Below are positions 1 to 9,844 of a stretch of DNA of 64,000 bases, piece by piece (position 1 is the first letter of the stretch; every line of letters starts with the position of its first letter). Source of the stretch: Isoetes taiwanensis (lineage: Eukaryota; Streptophyta; Lycopodiopsida; Isoetales; Isoetaceae). Both the position numbers and the translations under genes were made by a program. Location: the NCBI GenBank assembly GCA_021234155.1, contig JAJEKV010000002.1, forward strand, positions 7,147,046-7,211,045. The letters run 5' to 3'. Below the pieces are notes generated by a model. The model was not told the origin of the DNA and made no database searches. It saw only the letters and a list, made by a program, of their open reading frames with translations.

Positions 1-487
1 TGTATTTGAACTTCCAATTATTAAAACAAATCAATGCCTAGTCTAGTCGTAAGAATAAGGGGTTTAGAGGCCACAGACCAGAGTTTGAATCCCTAAACAC
101 GCATCTCCTTACGAGCATGCAACGTGAGCCATAAGATCTTGAATCTAATTAAGTGCTGAATCACGTTGTGGCATATATCTAAATCAACATGAGCCATATG
201 ATCTCGCACCAACGATCAAGATCGCACCACATGGCAAATCTCTTAGATCGATGATCAAGATCGAAATCAACTAACAGTCTAGATGCACCAAATATTTCAA
301 TTTCCACCATCAGGGCTTCTTTCTATTTCTCTTCCTCGTCGCTCCCCGGTACCTTCTCGCCTCTACTAGGTTCTACCACCATGTATTTGTTGCTGATTTC
401 ACAGCCTCTCGCTCCGATGCTTCACATCCCATAAATTCTTCTGCTTGGAAGCCTATTCATGGCCTTTCTATCTCTTCTAGCTTTCAT

Positions 488-1006
488 ATGCTTGTCATTC
501 AAAATGTTGCCTATATGTTTCTTATACATCGCCCTCCCAACTGTTCCTTCCTAAAATATGACATAAGCCTTGGGGAGACAACTTCCAAGAGGTTCAACCT
601 CAACTTCCAACCTCAACCTTCCAAGAGGTTCAACCTCAACTTCCAACCTCATTTATTTGAACTTAATGGACGTGTTTTGCTTATTGATGTCATGGAAGAC
701 AATGTTCTAGAACATGCATTCTGGACGTTTGATACAGGCAAATGTGAATGGAGTTTCCTCAGATCAATAACCGCTCCACCCTATGCATCTATAGAAGCTT
801 GGCAGGAACTCAAAATGATTGTAAAGGATGGCAAACGATTGCACTTTTGTCATTCTAACGATACATTTACTTGTGATTATTTTGATGCCTTCGACATAGA
901 AGAAAATAAGTGGAGCCTAGTGGCTGACTGTGTACAATATCCAAAACACACTCTTGTGTTCGCCTTCAAGCCATCACTTCATAACCTATTAAACCATACC
1001 AAGTAA
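488..1006 (+). pseudogene. F-box-associated/kelch-like protein fragment, copy 1
   Basis: The open frame of 172 codons resembles the C-terminal beta-propeller part of plant F-box/kelch proteins. Such proteins usually present substrates to SCF ubiquitin ligases. Blade-like phrases include HLFELNGRVLLIDV, AFWTFDTGKCEWSF and FDAFDIEENKWSLVADC. The frame stays open upstream of the first ATG to about position 300, but no F-box is seen. Codons near 575-655 hold a tandem duplication (SKRFNLNFQP twice) that is single in the copy at 4716-5309, where a few codons lost here are kept. The frame runs off into repeats near 1000. The family call rests on residue pattern only. It is probably a truncated relic, although this copy has no internal stop. 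Confidence 0.5.
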
Positions 1007-1026
1007 TGGGTGTCTAGATTGCAGGC

Positions 1027-1165
1027 ATTCGAGAGCATATGTAACTTGTTGAACATGAATACTTGATATGGTGAAGAATTTGAGAGCATATGTAACTTGT
1101 TGAACATGGATACTTGATATGGTAAAGAATTCGAGAGTATATGTAACTTGTTGAACATGATATCA
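1027..1165 (+). repeat. 55-bp tandem repeat, about 2.5 units
   Basis: A unit beginning near GAGAGCATATGTAACTTG and ending near GATATGGTGAAGAATT is repeated about two and a half times directly after the kelch-like frame. The same array follows the second gene copy at about 5500-5636, so it predates the segmental duplication. Confidence 0.85.
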
Positions 1166-1329
1166 CAAAAAAATGGTTCCTCATGCAAAACGTACATTTG
1201 CATAGCTTTCTCACAATAGTTTCTATATGATTTAGGCTGTGTGTTTATATATCTACAAGTTACGCACCATTCCTGCCGTGCATGTTCTAGTTTTAGCATG
1301 TTCCTACGGTGCAAGTTCATGTCAGCGTA

Positions 1330-2470
1330 TATTTCAAGATTCCCAAAGATCCTTTAGATTTTATGAGATTCTCTTGGATTCCTTTAGATTTTATTAGAGT
1401 CCTCTACATTCTCAAAGATTTTTATGAAAATTTTCTTTGATTTTATGAGTTCCTTCTAGATTCCCTTAGATACTTTTAGATTGTGGGATTTCACTAAATT
1501 TTATGAAGACTCCCTTCAGCTCCCGTAGATTCTATGAAAATTCGCCTAGATTCTCCAAGATTACCTTAAATTCCCTTACATTTTATGAGATTCCCTAAGA
1601 TTTCCGTTATGTGGTTCCATCGGGTTCTATGAAGATTCTCCAAGATTACCTTATATTCCCTTAGCTTTTATCTAAGATTTCCAATATTTTAAGTGGTTCC
1701 CTCGAGTTTTATGAATATTCCTGATTCTCAAAGATTTCATGAAGATTCCTTTAGATTTCAGCAAATAACTATTTTTAAGAACTTTTCAAAATATACTATT
1801 TGTAGCAACTTTTATTTTCAGTTACGGTGCATATATACGCTAGTTCATCAGTCAAACCTCATTCTTGAACTCTCTAGAACAATCTAGAACACTCTAACAC
1901 ATTAATTTTTGAATGTTTGCAAATTTAAAAACGATTTCTATTTTTGGACTACGCTACCTATTCATGAGCATCTATAACATTCTATTTTGAGTTCTTGCAA
2001 AGTTTAAAGAAAGTTTCTATTTTTAGACTGAGATACTTGTGAGCATCTGAAATATTCTAGAGCATTCTATTTTATCTGTTTGCAAGCTTCACAAAAACTT
2101 TATGTTTTTAGATTGAGATGATTACCTTGCTGGAGCATTTTAGGACAGTATTTTTTTACCATTTGCAATTGCAAAAATCTACTTTTAGGCTGAGGTGCTT
2201 ATTCATGAGCATGTAGAATATTCTATTGTGTTTCAAAATATTCTATTTTCACTCTTTGCAAATTTTTTAAAAACTTTCTATTGTAGAACATTCTAGAGTT
2301 ATCTAGAACATTCTAGAACTATCTAAAACATTCTATTTTTATTTTTTGCAAGTTTTCAAAAAAAGGTTTTTTTATTTTTAGCTCGAGCTGTTTATTGATG
2401 GGCATCTAAAAAATTCTAGAACTTTCTAGAAGATTTTAGAACATCTTAGAACTATCTAGAACATGCTCAC
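1330..2470. repeat. AT-rich degenerate repeat tract with heat-shock-element-like words
   Basis: There is no gene here. The first half repeats words such as TTTAGATTTTATGA and AAGATTCCC in a degenerate pattern. The second half is dense in TAGAACATTCTAGAAC-type words. These contain inverted GAA/TTC modules at the spacing of heat-shock elements. The tract is duplicated at about 5810-6911. Confidence 0.6.
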
Positions 2471-2639
2471 CTATAATCATCTAGAAAGCTCAAGACGAGC
2501 ATTGAATCAGAATACCCATCCTTGTGTCGAAGACTCTTTACTAAAAGAGGTGCCCCCCCCTTTTTTTTTTTTTTTTTGCACGAATGCATGTGGGATATTT
2601 GGGCAAGAACGAATGCATGTGCGGATAGAGGCAGATGGC

Positions 2640-3370
2640 CACAGTCTCAGATGATACTCTGATACATTCTTCCTCAGCAAGCTATGGGATGCCAGCACCC
2701 TTGAATAGGTCAAGACGGCACATTATCAATGCCACATAAACCCTATGTTGGAGCGGGGCCCCCAATGCTACCTGCACACTCATCTATCAATGAAAAAGCG
2801 TAGATCCATTGCCTCTATCTGCACAGGTGCACACCATCTCCAGATTGAGACGGGGAGATGGATTGGGGAACCGCGCCAGGAGAGGCTTTGTCAACGCTGC
2901 CAAGTTGGAGCTGTGGAAGACAAATGTCACACCCTTCAGAGTTGTCTGGCATATGATGACATTCGGATATGCTATGCTGAGCTGGTCCATCCTGGCCAGC
3001 ACCTGCATGAGAGATGTTGGGATCATATCTTCAAGAGGTCATGGATCGTCGGGATCAGCTCGGTCCTCGGGCACTTGCCTGACATGTGTACATATTTCTT
3101 TCCCCTCATGATAGATGTTTATATAGTTTGACAGCAATCCTATTCCTGACATGGTTTTTCCTCCAAAAGAACCCTTCGCGACAGGGATTTTTTAACGCTT
3201 ACTGCATCTTCTTTTTGGATCATATAGGCCAATTGGTCTCCGTGGACGATAAAGCCTATTCTATTCTATTCTATTCTTTTCTATTCTTTTCTATCATACC
3301 CTACCCTACCCTACCTTACCCTACCCGACCCCACCCCACCCTATCCTATCCTATCCTATTCTATTATATT
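2640..3370 (+). mobile_element. LINE (non-LTR retrotransposon), 5'-truncated 3' end
   Basis: The frame at 2790-3000 encodes the C-terminal region of a LINE ORF2, including a cysteine/histidine-rich end (GRWIGEPRQERLCQRC, then CHTLQSC). The 3' UTR ends in a motif shared with two other copies in the window, TAGGCCAATTGGTCTCCGTG followed by GACGATAAA. It is followed by a tail of TTCTA units (3257-3300) grading into TACCC/TATCC units to about 3366. The reverse transcriptase is absent. The stretch 2715-3060 closely matches the minus-strand LINE at 22783-25110. It is a dead 5'-truncated insertion. Confidence 0.75.
3257..3366. repeat. Microsatellite tail of the LINE
   Basis: Pentanucleotide units drift from TTCTA through TACCC to TATCC. 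The start abuts the conserved LINE 3' end, so the tract most likely grew from the LINE's own repetitive tail. Confidence 0.8.
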
Positions 3371-4104
3371 CTGAAGCAAGACCACTACTACCTTAGGTCT
3401 GATCAGAAGGTAAACTCGTAATGAAAAAAAAAACTGAACCTTGCGAGGGCTTTTTGCCAGTCATCCAACAACAAAGACAGTCAAATGTAGACAAAGCTTA
3501 ATGTACTGGATCCTCTCTAGAAATAAGAGATGCTATTATCCCCCATTTGAAATCATAATACATTTTCCTAAGTCATCTTTTGGTCGAAGAGCATTATAGG
3601 TGGGAAATACAATTCTCCACACGGTCAAGAGAATTTTAAGCAATTACTGCAGCTAATTCTTCTTTGTCACTAGTACACCATGAAAGACGTTTAGACTTTG
3701 ACCTTCAGCCACATCAAGCATCTAAATTGTCATGGGATCAGATTGGAACAGATTTGGCCATTTGCAACAAATTATATGTTGGTATTGTAGGCTACAAAGC
3801 AGCCCTAAATTCTGCAATAGTCATTCCTTCAACAGTAGCTTCTAGCTTCCTAATAAAATACAAAAAATAAAACTAACAAAATTAGGATGCTTTCACAAAG
3901 CCCATATTCATCGGCAAGAGGATAAATAGTTTTCGTTCTATTAAATCATTCTACCAAAGCTGCTTAATAAAACATTGCATTGCAGAGGGTATGCCACATA
4001 AAGTTGAGCCAAGGTCAATCTTAAACTTGAAGCCTTAAACACAAATGATTGCAAGCACTTTCACAGGCAGTGGCTTTATTAGCTATATTCTCCATGTGAA
4101 GATA
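3371..4104. other. Region with no recognisable gene
   Basis: AT-rich sequence without a counterpart in the second duplicated segment. The only longer frame (3664-3870) has no recognisable family or supporting signals. Confidence 0.5.
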
Positions 4105-4715
4105 ATATATAAAAATGAAGTACGGATTTGAAGCTATTCATTTCGAGCTTTTTAAACTATCATACTTGAAACAATCCAAACATCAAATTTGTAACTTACG
4201 TGGCATGCACAATACCAGTAGAAATCCGAGCACCCATGCATGACAAACCTGCTTTGGCAAATCTAGCACCTGTTAAATGCCGTTTAGGCTTGCAATTTGC
4301 AAATTGGCTTTGAGCTAGTAAAATAAAAAGCACAAACTACTGAGCAGGAGAATGGCATCGTTTAAGGGAAGCAGGGGGAGCATGCAACCAGCCCACTTAA
4401 GGTTTAGAGTGTCGACCATCATGCTCCCATGGTTTAGCTTTGTATTTGAACCACAAGCCAAATTGGGGCCAAAGTATTACTTGAGGCTTGAAGCCCTGGC
4501 ATATAAAGATGTAACTTGCAACAAAAAAGATGCAAAAGGAATAACAATTAGCCAAGCACACCAAATAACAAAATACAAAGACGCTCCTAAGACCTCTGTT
4601 GTTTGAAGCCAACTGCTTGTTCTTAGTGCCAGAGCATACATTTAATATGAAGAACCACAATACTTGTGCTTCCAGCCTGTATTTTGTGATGCTTTAACTT
4701 GTTCTGACGGCGGAT

Positions 4716-5309
4716 TTGATTCTAAAGTTCTTAAACATCAAAACCTATAAGTACATGAAGATTGAGAAGACCAAATCCGCACCACCGGTGTTCAAATTCT
4801 TCCTCTTTCCTCACCGCCATCACGGCTTCTTTCTGTTTCTCTTCGTCGGCTGTACTAGGTTCTACCACCATGTATTTGTTGCTGATTTCACAGCCCCTCG
4901 CTCCGACGCTTCACATCCCATAGATTCTTCTGCTTGGAAGCGTATTCATGGCCTTTCTATCTCTTCTAGTAGCTTTCATATGCTCGTCATTCAAAATGTT
5001 GCCTATATGTTTCTCGTACATCGCCCTCCCAACTGTTCCTTCCTAAAATATGACATAAGCCTTGGGGAGACAACTCTCCTACCCCAACCTTCCAAGAGGT
5101 TCAACCTCAACTTCCAACCTCATTTATTTGAACTTAATGGACATGTTTTGCTTATTGGTGTCATGGAAGACAATGTTCTAGAACATGCATTCTGGACGTT
5201 TGATACAGGCAAATGTGAATGGAGTTTCCTAAGATCAATAACCGCTCCACCCTATGCATCTATAGAAGCTTGGCAGGAACTCAAAATGATTGTAAAGGAT
5301 GGCAAATGA
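4716..5309 (+). pseudogene. F-box-associated/kelch-like protein fragment, copy 2 with nonsense codon
   Basis: This is the paralogue of 488-1006, with the same blade-like phrases. It preserves more upstream sequence (HHGFFLFLFVGCTRFYHHVF). It has the single form of the SKRFNLNFQP segment, as well as a few codons missing from copy 1. The frame ends at TGA (5307-5309), where copy 1 reads CGA (Arg), a C-to-T change at a CpG. Downstream codons remain similar to copy 1 (5310-5480), so this was a longer gene cut by a point mutation. No F-box is seen. Confidence 0.55.
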
Positions 5310-5499
5310 TTGTACTTTTGTCATTCTAACGAGACATTTACTTGTGATTATTTTGATGCCTTCGACATAGAAGGAAATAAGTGGAGTCTAGTGGCTGACT
5401 GTGTACAATATCCAAAACACACTCTTGTGTTTGCCTTCAAGCCATCACTTCATAACCTATTAAACCATAACAAGTGATGGGTGTCTGAATTGCAGACAT

Positions 5500-5640
5500 T
5501 CGAGAGCATATGTAACTTGTTGAACATGAATACTTGATATGGTGAAGAATTTGAAAGCATATGTAACTTGTTGAACATGAATACTTGATATGGTAAAGAA
5601 TTCGAGAGTATATGTAACTTGTTGAACATGATATCACAAA
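5500..5640 (+). repeat. 55-bp tandem repeat, second copy
   Basis: This is the same array as at 1027-1165: ATATGTAACTTGTTGAACAT-containing units in tandem after the kelch-like relic. Confidence 0.8.
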
Positions 5641-6911
5641 AAATGGTTCCTCATGCAAAACCTACATTTGCATAGCTTTTTCACAATAGTTTCTATATGA
5701 TTTAGGGTGTGTGTTTATATATCTACAAGTTACGCACCATTCCTGCGGTGCATGTTCTAGTTTTAGCATGTTCCTACGGTGCAAGTTCCTGTCGGCGCAT
5801 ATTTCAAGATTCCCAAAGATCCCTTAGATTTTATGAGATTCTCTTGGATTCCTTTAGATTTTTTTAGAGTCCTCTACATTCTCAAAGATTTTATGAAGAT
5901 TTTCTTTGATTTTATGAAGATTTTCTTTGATTTTATGAGTTCCTTCTAGATTCCCTTAGATACTTTTAGATTGTGGGATTTCGCTAAATTTTATGAAGAT
6001 TCCCTTCGGTTCCTGTAGATTTTATGAAAATTCGCCTGCATTCTCCAAGATTACCTTAAATTCCCTTACATTTTATGAGATTCCCTAAGGTTTCTGTTAT
6101 GTGGTTCCCTCGGGTTCTATGAAGATTCTCATTACCTTAGATTCCCTTGGTTTTTATCTAAAATTCCCCATATTTTATGTGGTTCGCTTGAGTTTTATGA
6201 ATATTCCTGACTCTCAAAGATTTCATGAAGATTTCATATACTATTTATAGCAACTTTTATTTTAGGTTAAGGTGCTTATGTATGCTTCTGGACTCTCTAG
6301 AACATTCTAGATCTATCTAGAAGATATTCTATAACTCTCTAGAACAGTCTAGAACACTATAAAACATTAATTTTTGAATGTTTGCAAAGTTAAAAGTAAT
6401 TTCTATTTTTGGACTAAGCTGCCTATTCATGAGCATCTATAAGTTCTTGCAATGTTTAAGGAAAGTTTCTATTTTTAGACTGAGATACTTACTTGTGAGC
6501 ATCTGAAATATTCTAAAACATTCTTTTTTGTCTGTTTGCAAGCTTCACAAAGACCTTCTCTTTTTAGATTGAGATGATTACCTTGAACATCTGGAGCATT
6601 CTAGGACAGTAATTTTTTACTGTTTGCAGTTGCAAAAAATTATTTTTAGGTTGAGGTGCTTATCCATGAGCATGTAGAACATTCTATTGTGTTTCAAAAT
6701 ATTCTATTTTCACTCTTTGCAAGTTTTCAAAAATCTTTCTATTCAATAACATTCTAGAATTATCTAGAACATTCTATTTTTTCTTTTTGCAAGTTTTCAA
6801 AAAAAACGTTTTTTATTTTTAGCTCGAGCTGCTTATTGATGGGCATCTAAAAAATTCTAGAACTTTCTAAAAAAATTTAGAACATCCTAGAACTATCTGG
6901 AACATGCTCAC

Positions 6912-7974
6912 CTAACCTGAGATATTTGAATAATATCGTTTGTGTTTTTTGAAGCTTCCTAAAAAGTGGTTGAAAATATAGTCTGTCAAAGCATTTAGGG
7001 TTCCTGCAATTTGATTTGGTGATGTATTTTGCTGAATGTTATTGCTTTTGCATTTTGCAGATGCTAGACAGTGCGAAAGCAACTATTATAATTAGCAGCA
7101 AGGTAATGATTTTTCACAATGAAGCTAATGATTGCTAGCAATGAAACTGCAAAGTTTTGGTTAGGCATTGTAGTTGAAGCTTTAAAATTGCTCTGATGCT
7201 TTGCTCCTTTTATTTACTACTACCTCGTTCTTCGTTCATTTTTATTTCTTGGAACCTGTGGTTCTTTCTATGTACCCCATGCCATTGAAGTTCCCTCAGG
7301 TGAACGATATCGGAAAAGGGGGCTTCTTCAATATAAAAAAAGGGTGCTACTGTGTAATTGCAATTGATGGCTACTAGTAATAGATGGTTTATTCTTTAGC
7401 TTTTATTGATGGTTATGAATCGATATTTCAGTATTCAAACATATGCTTTTTGTAATTGATCTGATCGATGCCAATAACACGATGACAACTTTGAAAATAT
7501 ATTTTATTTGCCCAAAGATGTCAAAGAGATTTAAATGATCGTCATTAATTATGTGCCACGCGTTAAAAACTTTCCACAAGAGGTGCCAGAAAATGGAACA
7601 TTTTTAGTAAACTAGATAGGGTAGCTAGAATCTAATTGTGGCATGCGTAAGATTTGATTGGATGTTGCAAAAAAAGCTTTTTTTATGTTCATTTTTTTTA
7701 TGTTGTGAAGAATTTTTAATTTGTTTCAAATGTCAAGCATAAAGCACAAGCTTAAAAGAGCATTACTTTTTAGGGCATGAAGAGGCTCATCGATATTAAG
7801 GATTAAAATAAGAGATGCTTGCAATATAACAATTTTTGCAGTTTGCATAAAATAAGGAACACAAATAAGCAGAGGGAAAATACTCCTAGGGTGTGCTTAA
7901 GATATTTATTATTAAGAGCATGCGGCTGGGTTTCTTTGACAGGGCTGGGTTTCTTTGACATGTCACTGGTAACA
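6912..7974. other. AT-rich region with no recognisable gene
   Basis: No long frame, RNA gene or repeat structure was recognised. It separates the two duplicated blocks of copy 2 and has no counterpart in copy 1. Confidence 0.5.
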
Positions 7975-8526
7975 TATAAAATGAAATGCTGATTTGAAGC
8001 TATTCATTTCGAGCTTTTTAAACTATCATACTTGAAACAATCCAAGCATCAAATTTGTAACTTACTTGGCATGCACAATACCAGTAGAAATCCGAGCACT
8101 CATGCATGACAAAACTGCTTTGGCAAATCTAGCATCTGCTAAATGACATTTAGGCTTGCAATTTGCAAATTGGCTTTGAGCTGGTAAAATAAGAAGCACA
8201 AACTGCCCAGCAGGAGAATGGCAGCGTTTGAGGAAAGCGAGGGGGCATGCAACCAGCCCACTTAAGGTTTAGAGCATCAACCATCATGCTTCCGTAGCTT
8301 AGCCTTGTACTCGAACCACAAGCCAAATTGGGGCTGAAGTATTGCCTGAAGCTTGAAGCCCTGGCATATAAAGATGTAACTTGCAACGACAAAGATGCAA
8401 AAGGGATAACTATTAGCCAAGCACACCAATAACAAAATGCAAAGAAGCTCCTGAGACCTCTGTTGTTTGAAGCCAGCTGCTTGTTCTTAGCGCCAAAGCA
8501 TGCATCTAATATGAGGAACCACAATA

Positions 8527-8545
8527 AAGCATGATTTCATTAATT
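8527..8545 (+). repeat. Left terminal inverted repeat of the 10.4-kb transposon
   Basis: The 19-bp sequence is the perfect reverse complement of 18937-18955. The AATA immediately outside is repeated outside the other end. Confidence 0.9.
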
Positions 8546-8760
8546 GGATAAAATAACGCAATTTTGATAATTTTAAGCACACCTTATTTGCTCAAGCACG
8601 AATACTTTCACCTAGTTCTCGATCCCAACAAACATGAGCTAATTAACATACACATATACATACAAATTATGTGTTATACTTGTACGTGTACATGATACTT
8701 GTAGAAGCCCAATAATCGCCCTACATTCTACACCAATAATTCACATCAATAATTTCACTT

Positions 8761-8770
8761 CACTATAAAA
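8761..8770 (+). promoter_or_regulatory. TATA box of small gene 1
   Basis: CACTATAAAA lies 36 bp upstream of the ATG at 8807. The same word in the same setting precedes small gene 2. Confidence 0.6.
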
Positions 8771-8806
8771 ACAGCTCGACTCGGGGGTAGAGATCATTCA
8801 TCTTCC

Positions 8807-9049
8807 ATGGCTTCCTCGATGCCTCGTCCAGAGCACATCCGATCTTTCAGGTGCTACCTGAGCTACAACGATCTGAATGAATGCGCAAGAAATGGTGTTA
8901 ATCTTGATCCATGGCTCCAATCTAAGGCTGATGGTCCTGCTAGTGCTTGCAGGAAGCTCACTCGTGTTAAAGTCCACATTTACTGGCTTCCTGATCAGGA
9001 GATCTATGAGCTGAATAGCATCACGAGCTTTGATGTTGATGATGAGTGA
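8807..9049 (+). CDS. Small protein of unknown function carried by the transposon, copy 1
   Basis: An intact 80-codon frame starts at an ATG in good plant context (CCATGG), with a TATA-like box 36-46 bp upstream. The family was not recognised. It is paired with a diverged second copy at 9470-9708. Shared features are a His-Ile near residue 10, a Cys in the next segment, D-L, an LDPWL/LDPYL core near residues 33-37, an aromatic/aliphatic strand (HIYWL/HLIWL) near residue 60 and an acidic Asp-Glu end. The protein is acidic at its C-terminus and has no signal peptide or membrane segment. Retention of the frame while both large genes of the element are full of indels makes real translation plausible. 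It could be a regulator or a cargo protein; nothing in the sequence decides. Confidence 0.6.
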   Translation: MASSMPRPEHIRSFRCYLSYNDLNECARNGVNLDPWLQSKADGPASACRKLTRVKVHIYWLPDQEIYELNSITSFDVDDE

Positions 9050-9422
9050 ATCAAAGTTATTAGTGATATATGAGTACCTATGAAGTATGTATTACAATCA
9101 ATGTTATCAGTGATGACTACTGATATAATAATCACCTATAAACTGATCAGCACCTATAAACTATGTAAGGATGTAATACCACAATGAATATTGTTTGATG
9201 TATCATACCTGAATGTAGTGTAACGGTGTGCTCTTCGACTTCCAGTATATCTGCAAGCAGTTCCTAATTTCAACCACACCTGAATTACTCAAGCACACGT
9301 TTTAAAAGCATACATATATCCATATGAAAGATGTATTATACTTGTATTTATACAACGGTCTTATACACGAGCAATAATGGTATTTGAAGTCTACCCCAAT
9401 AATTCACCTCAATAATTCTACC

Positions 9423-9432
9423 TCACTATAAA
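9423..9432 (+). promoter_or_regulatory. TATA box of small gene 2
   Basis: CACTATAAAA lies 37 bp upstream of the ATG at 9470. The surrounding sequence (CAATAATTCACCTCAATAAT) resembles that upstream of small gene 1, so promoter and gene were duplicated together. Confidence 0.6.
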
Positions 9433-9469
9433 AGCTTCTCACTTCGGGGCTAAAGTTCATTCCTCTCCC

Positions 9470-9708
9470 ATGGATTTTTTGCCTTCATCAGTTCACCACA
9501 TCGAGGCGATCAAGTGCTCAATGAGCCACTCTGATCTTGTTGGTTGCCTAGACAGGCATCTTCTTCTTGATCCCTACCTGCGAAGAAAAGCTTTTGGCGA
9601 GATTCGTTGCCCTGCGTCAATTAGTGTAATGATCCATCTGATTTGGCTTCTGGCCGAATGAGCTATGAGATATCGGGGATCACTACTACGGATCCCGAAG
9701 ATGAGTGA
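9470..9708 (+). pseudogene. Small protein of unknown function, copy 2, frameshifted near its end
   Basis: This is the tandem paralogue of 8807-9049. The first 63 codons align to copy 1 along their length, including the LDPYL core and the HLIWLL strand. The frame then meets TGA at 9659-9661. A different frame directly after it (about 9662-9708) encodes SYEISGITTTDPEDE and a stop, which aligns with the YELNSITSFDVDDE end of copy 1. One small indel near 9660 therefore explains the early stop. The region upstream of the gene, including the TATA box, is also duplicated; the repeat period is about 663 bp. Confidence 0.6.
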
Positions 9709-9844
9709 ATCACTTTGTTTAGCATTGTATAGTGTAAGAGCTCTTGTGTTGAGATGAAAAGCAGAAGCGTAATGAATAATAACTAGTCTATTGTAACTTG
9801 CATGTTATGGATGATATAGTAATTATGTAAAGAGCATTGCATAC

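Larger units (their letters stand above)
305..4770 (+). repeat. Tandem segmental duplication, copy 1
   Basis: This is the first of two tandem copies of a host segment. Its kelch-like gene and AT-rich tail (about 305-2470) match 4815-6911. Its downstream block (about 4105-4660) matches 7975-8526, and its last part (about 4660-4770) matches 18956-19075. The stretch 2470-4105 has no counterpart in copy 2; it contains LINE sequence (about 2640-3370) and otherwise unassigned DNA. Block order and orientation are the same in both copies, which indicates tandem duplication. The copies differ by many substitutions and small indels, so the event is not recent. Confidence 0.8.

Noticed and set aside
28-110. 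tRNA-derived SINE (A-box-like TAGTCTAGTCGTAAG and B-box-like AGTTTGAATCC)
   Set aside because: The acceptor and anticodon stems do not pair convincingly and no tail or target duplication is visible.
2745-3131. 128-codon host gene
   Set aside because: The peptide is the Cys-rich LINE ORF2 C-terminus continuing into its 3' UTR.
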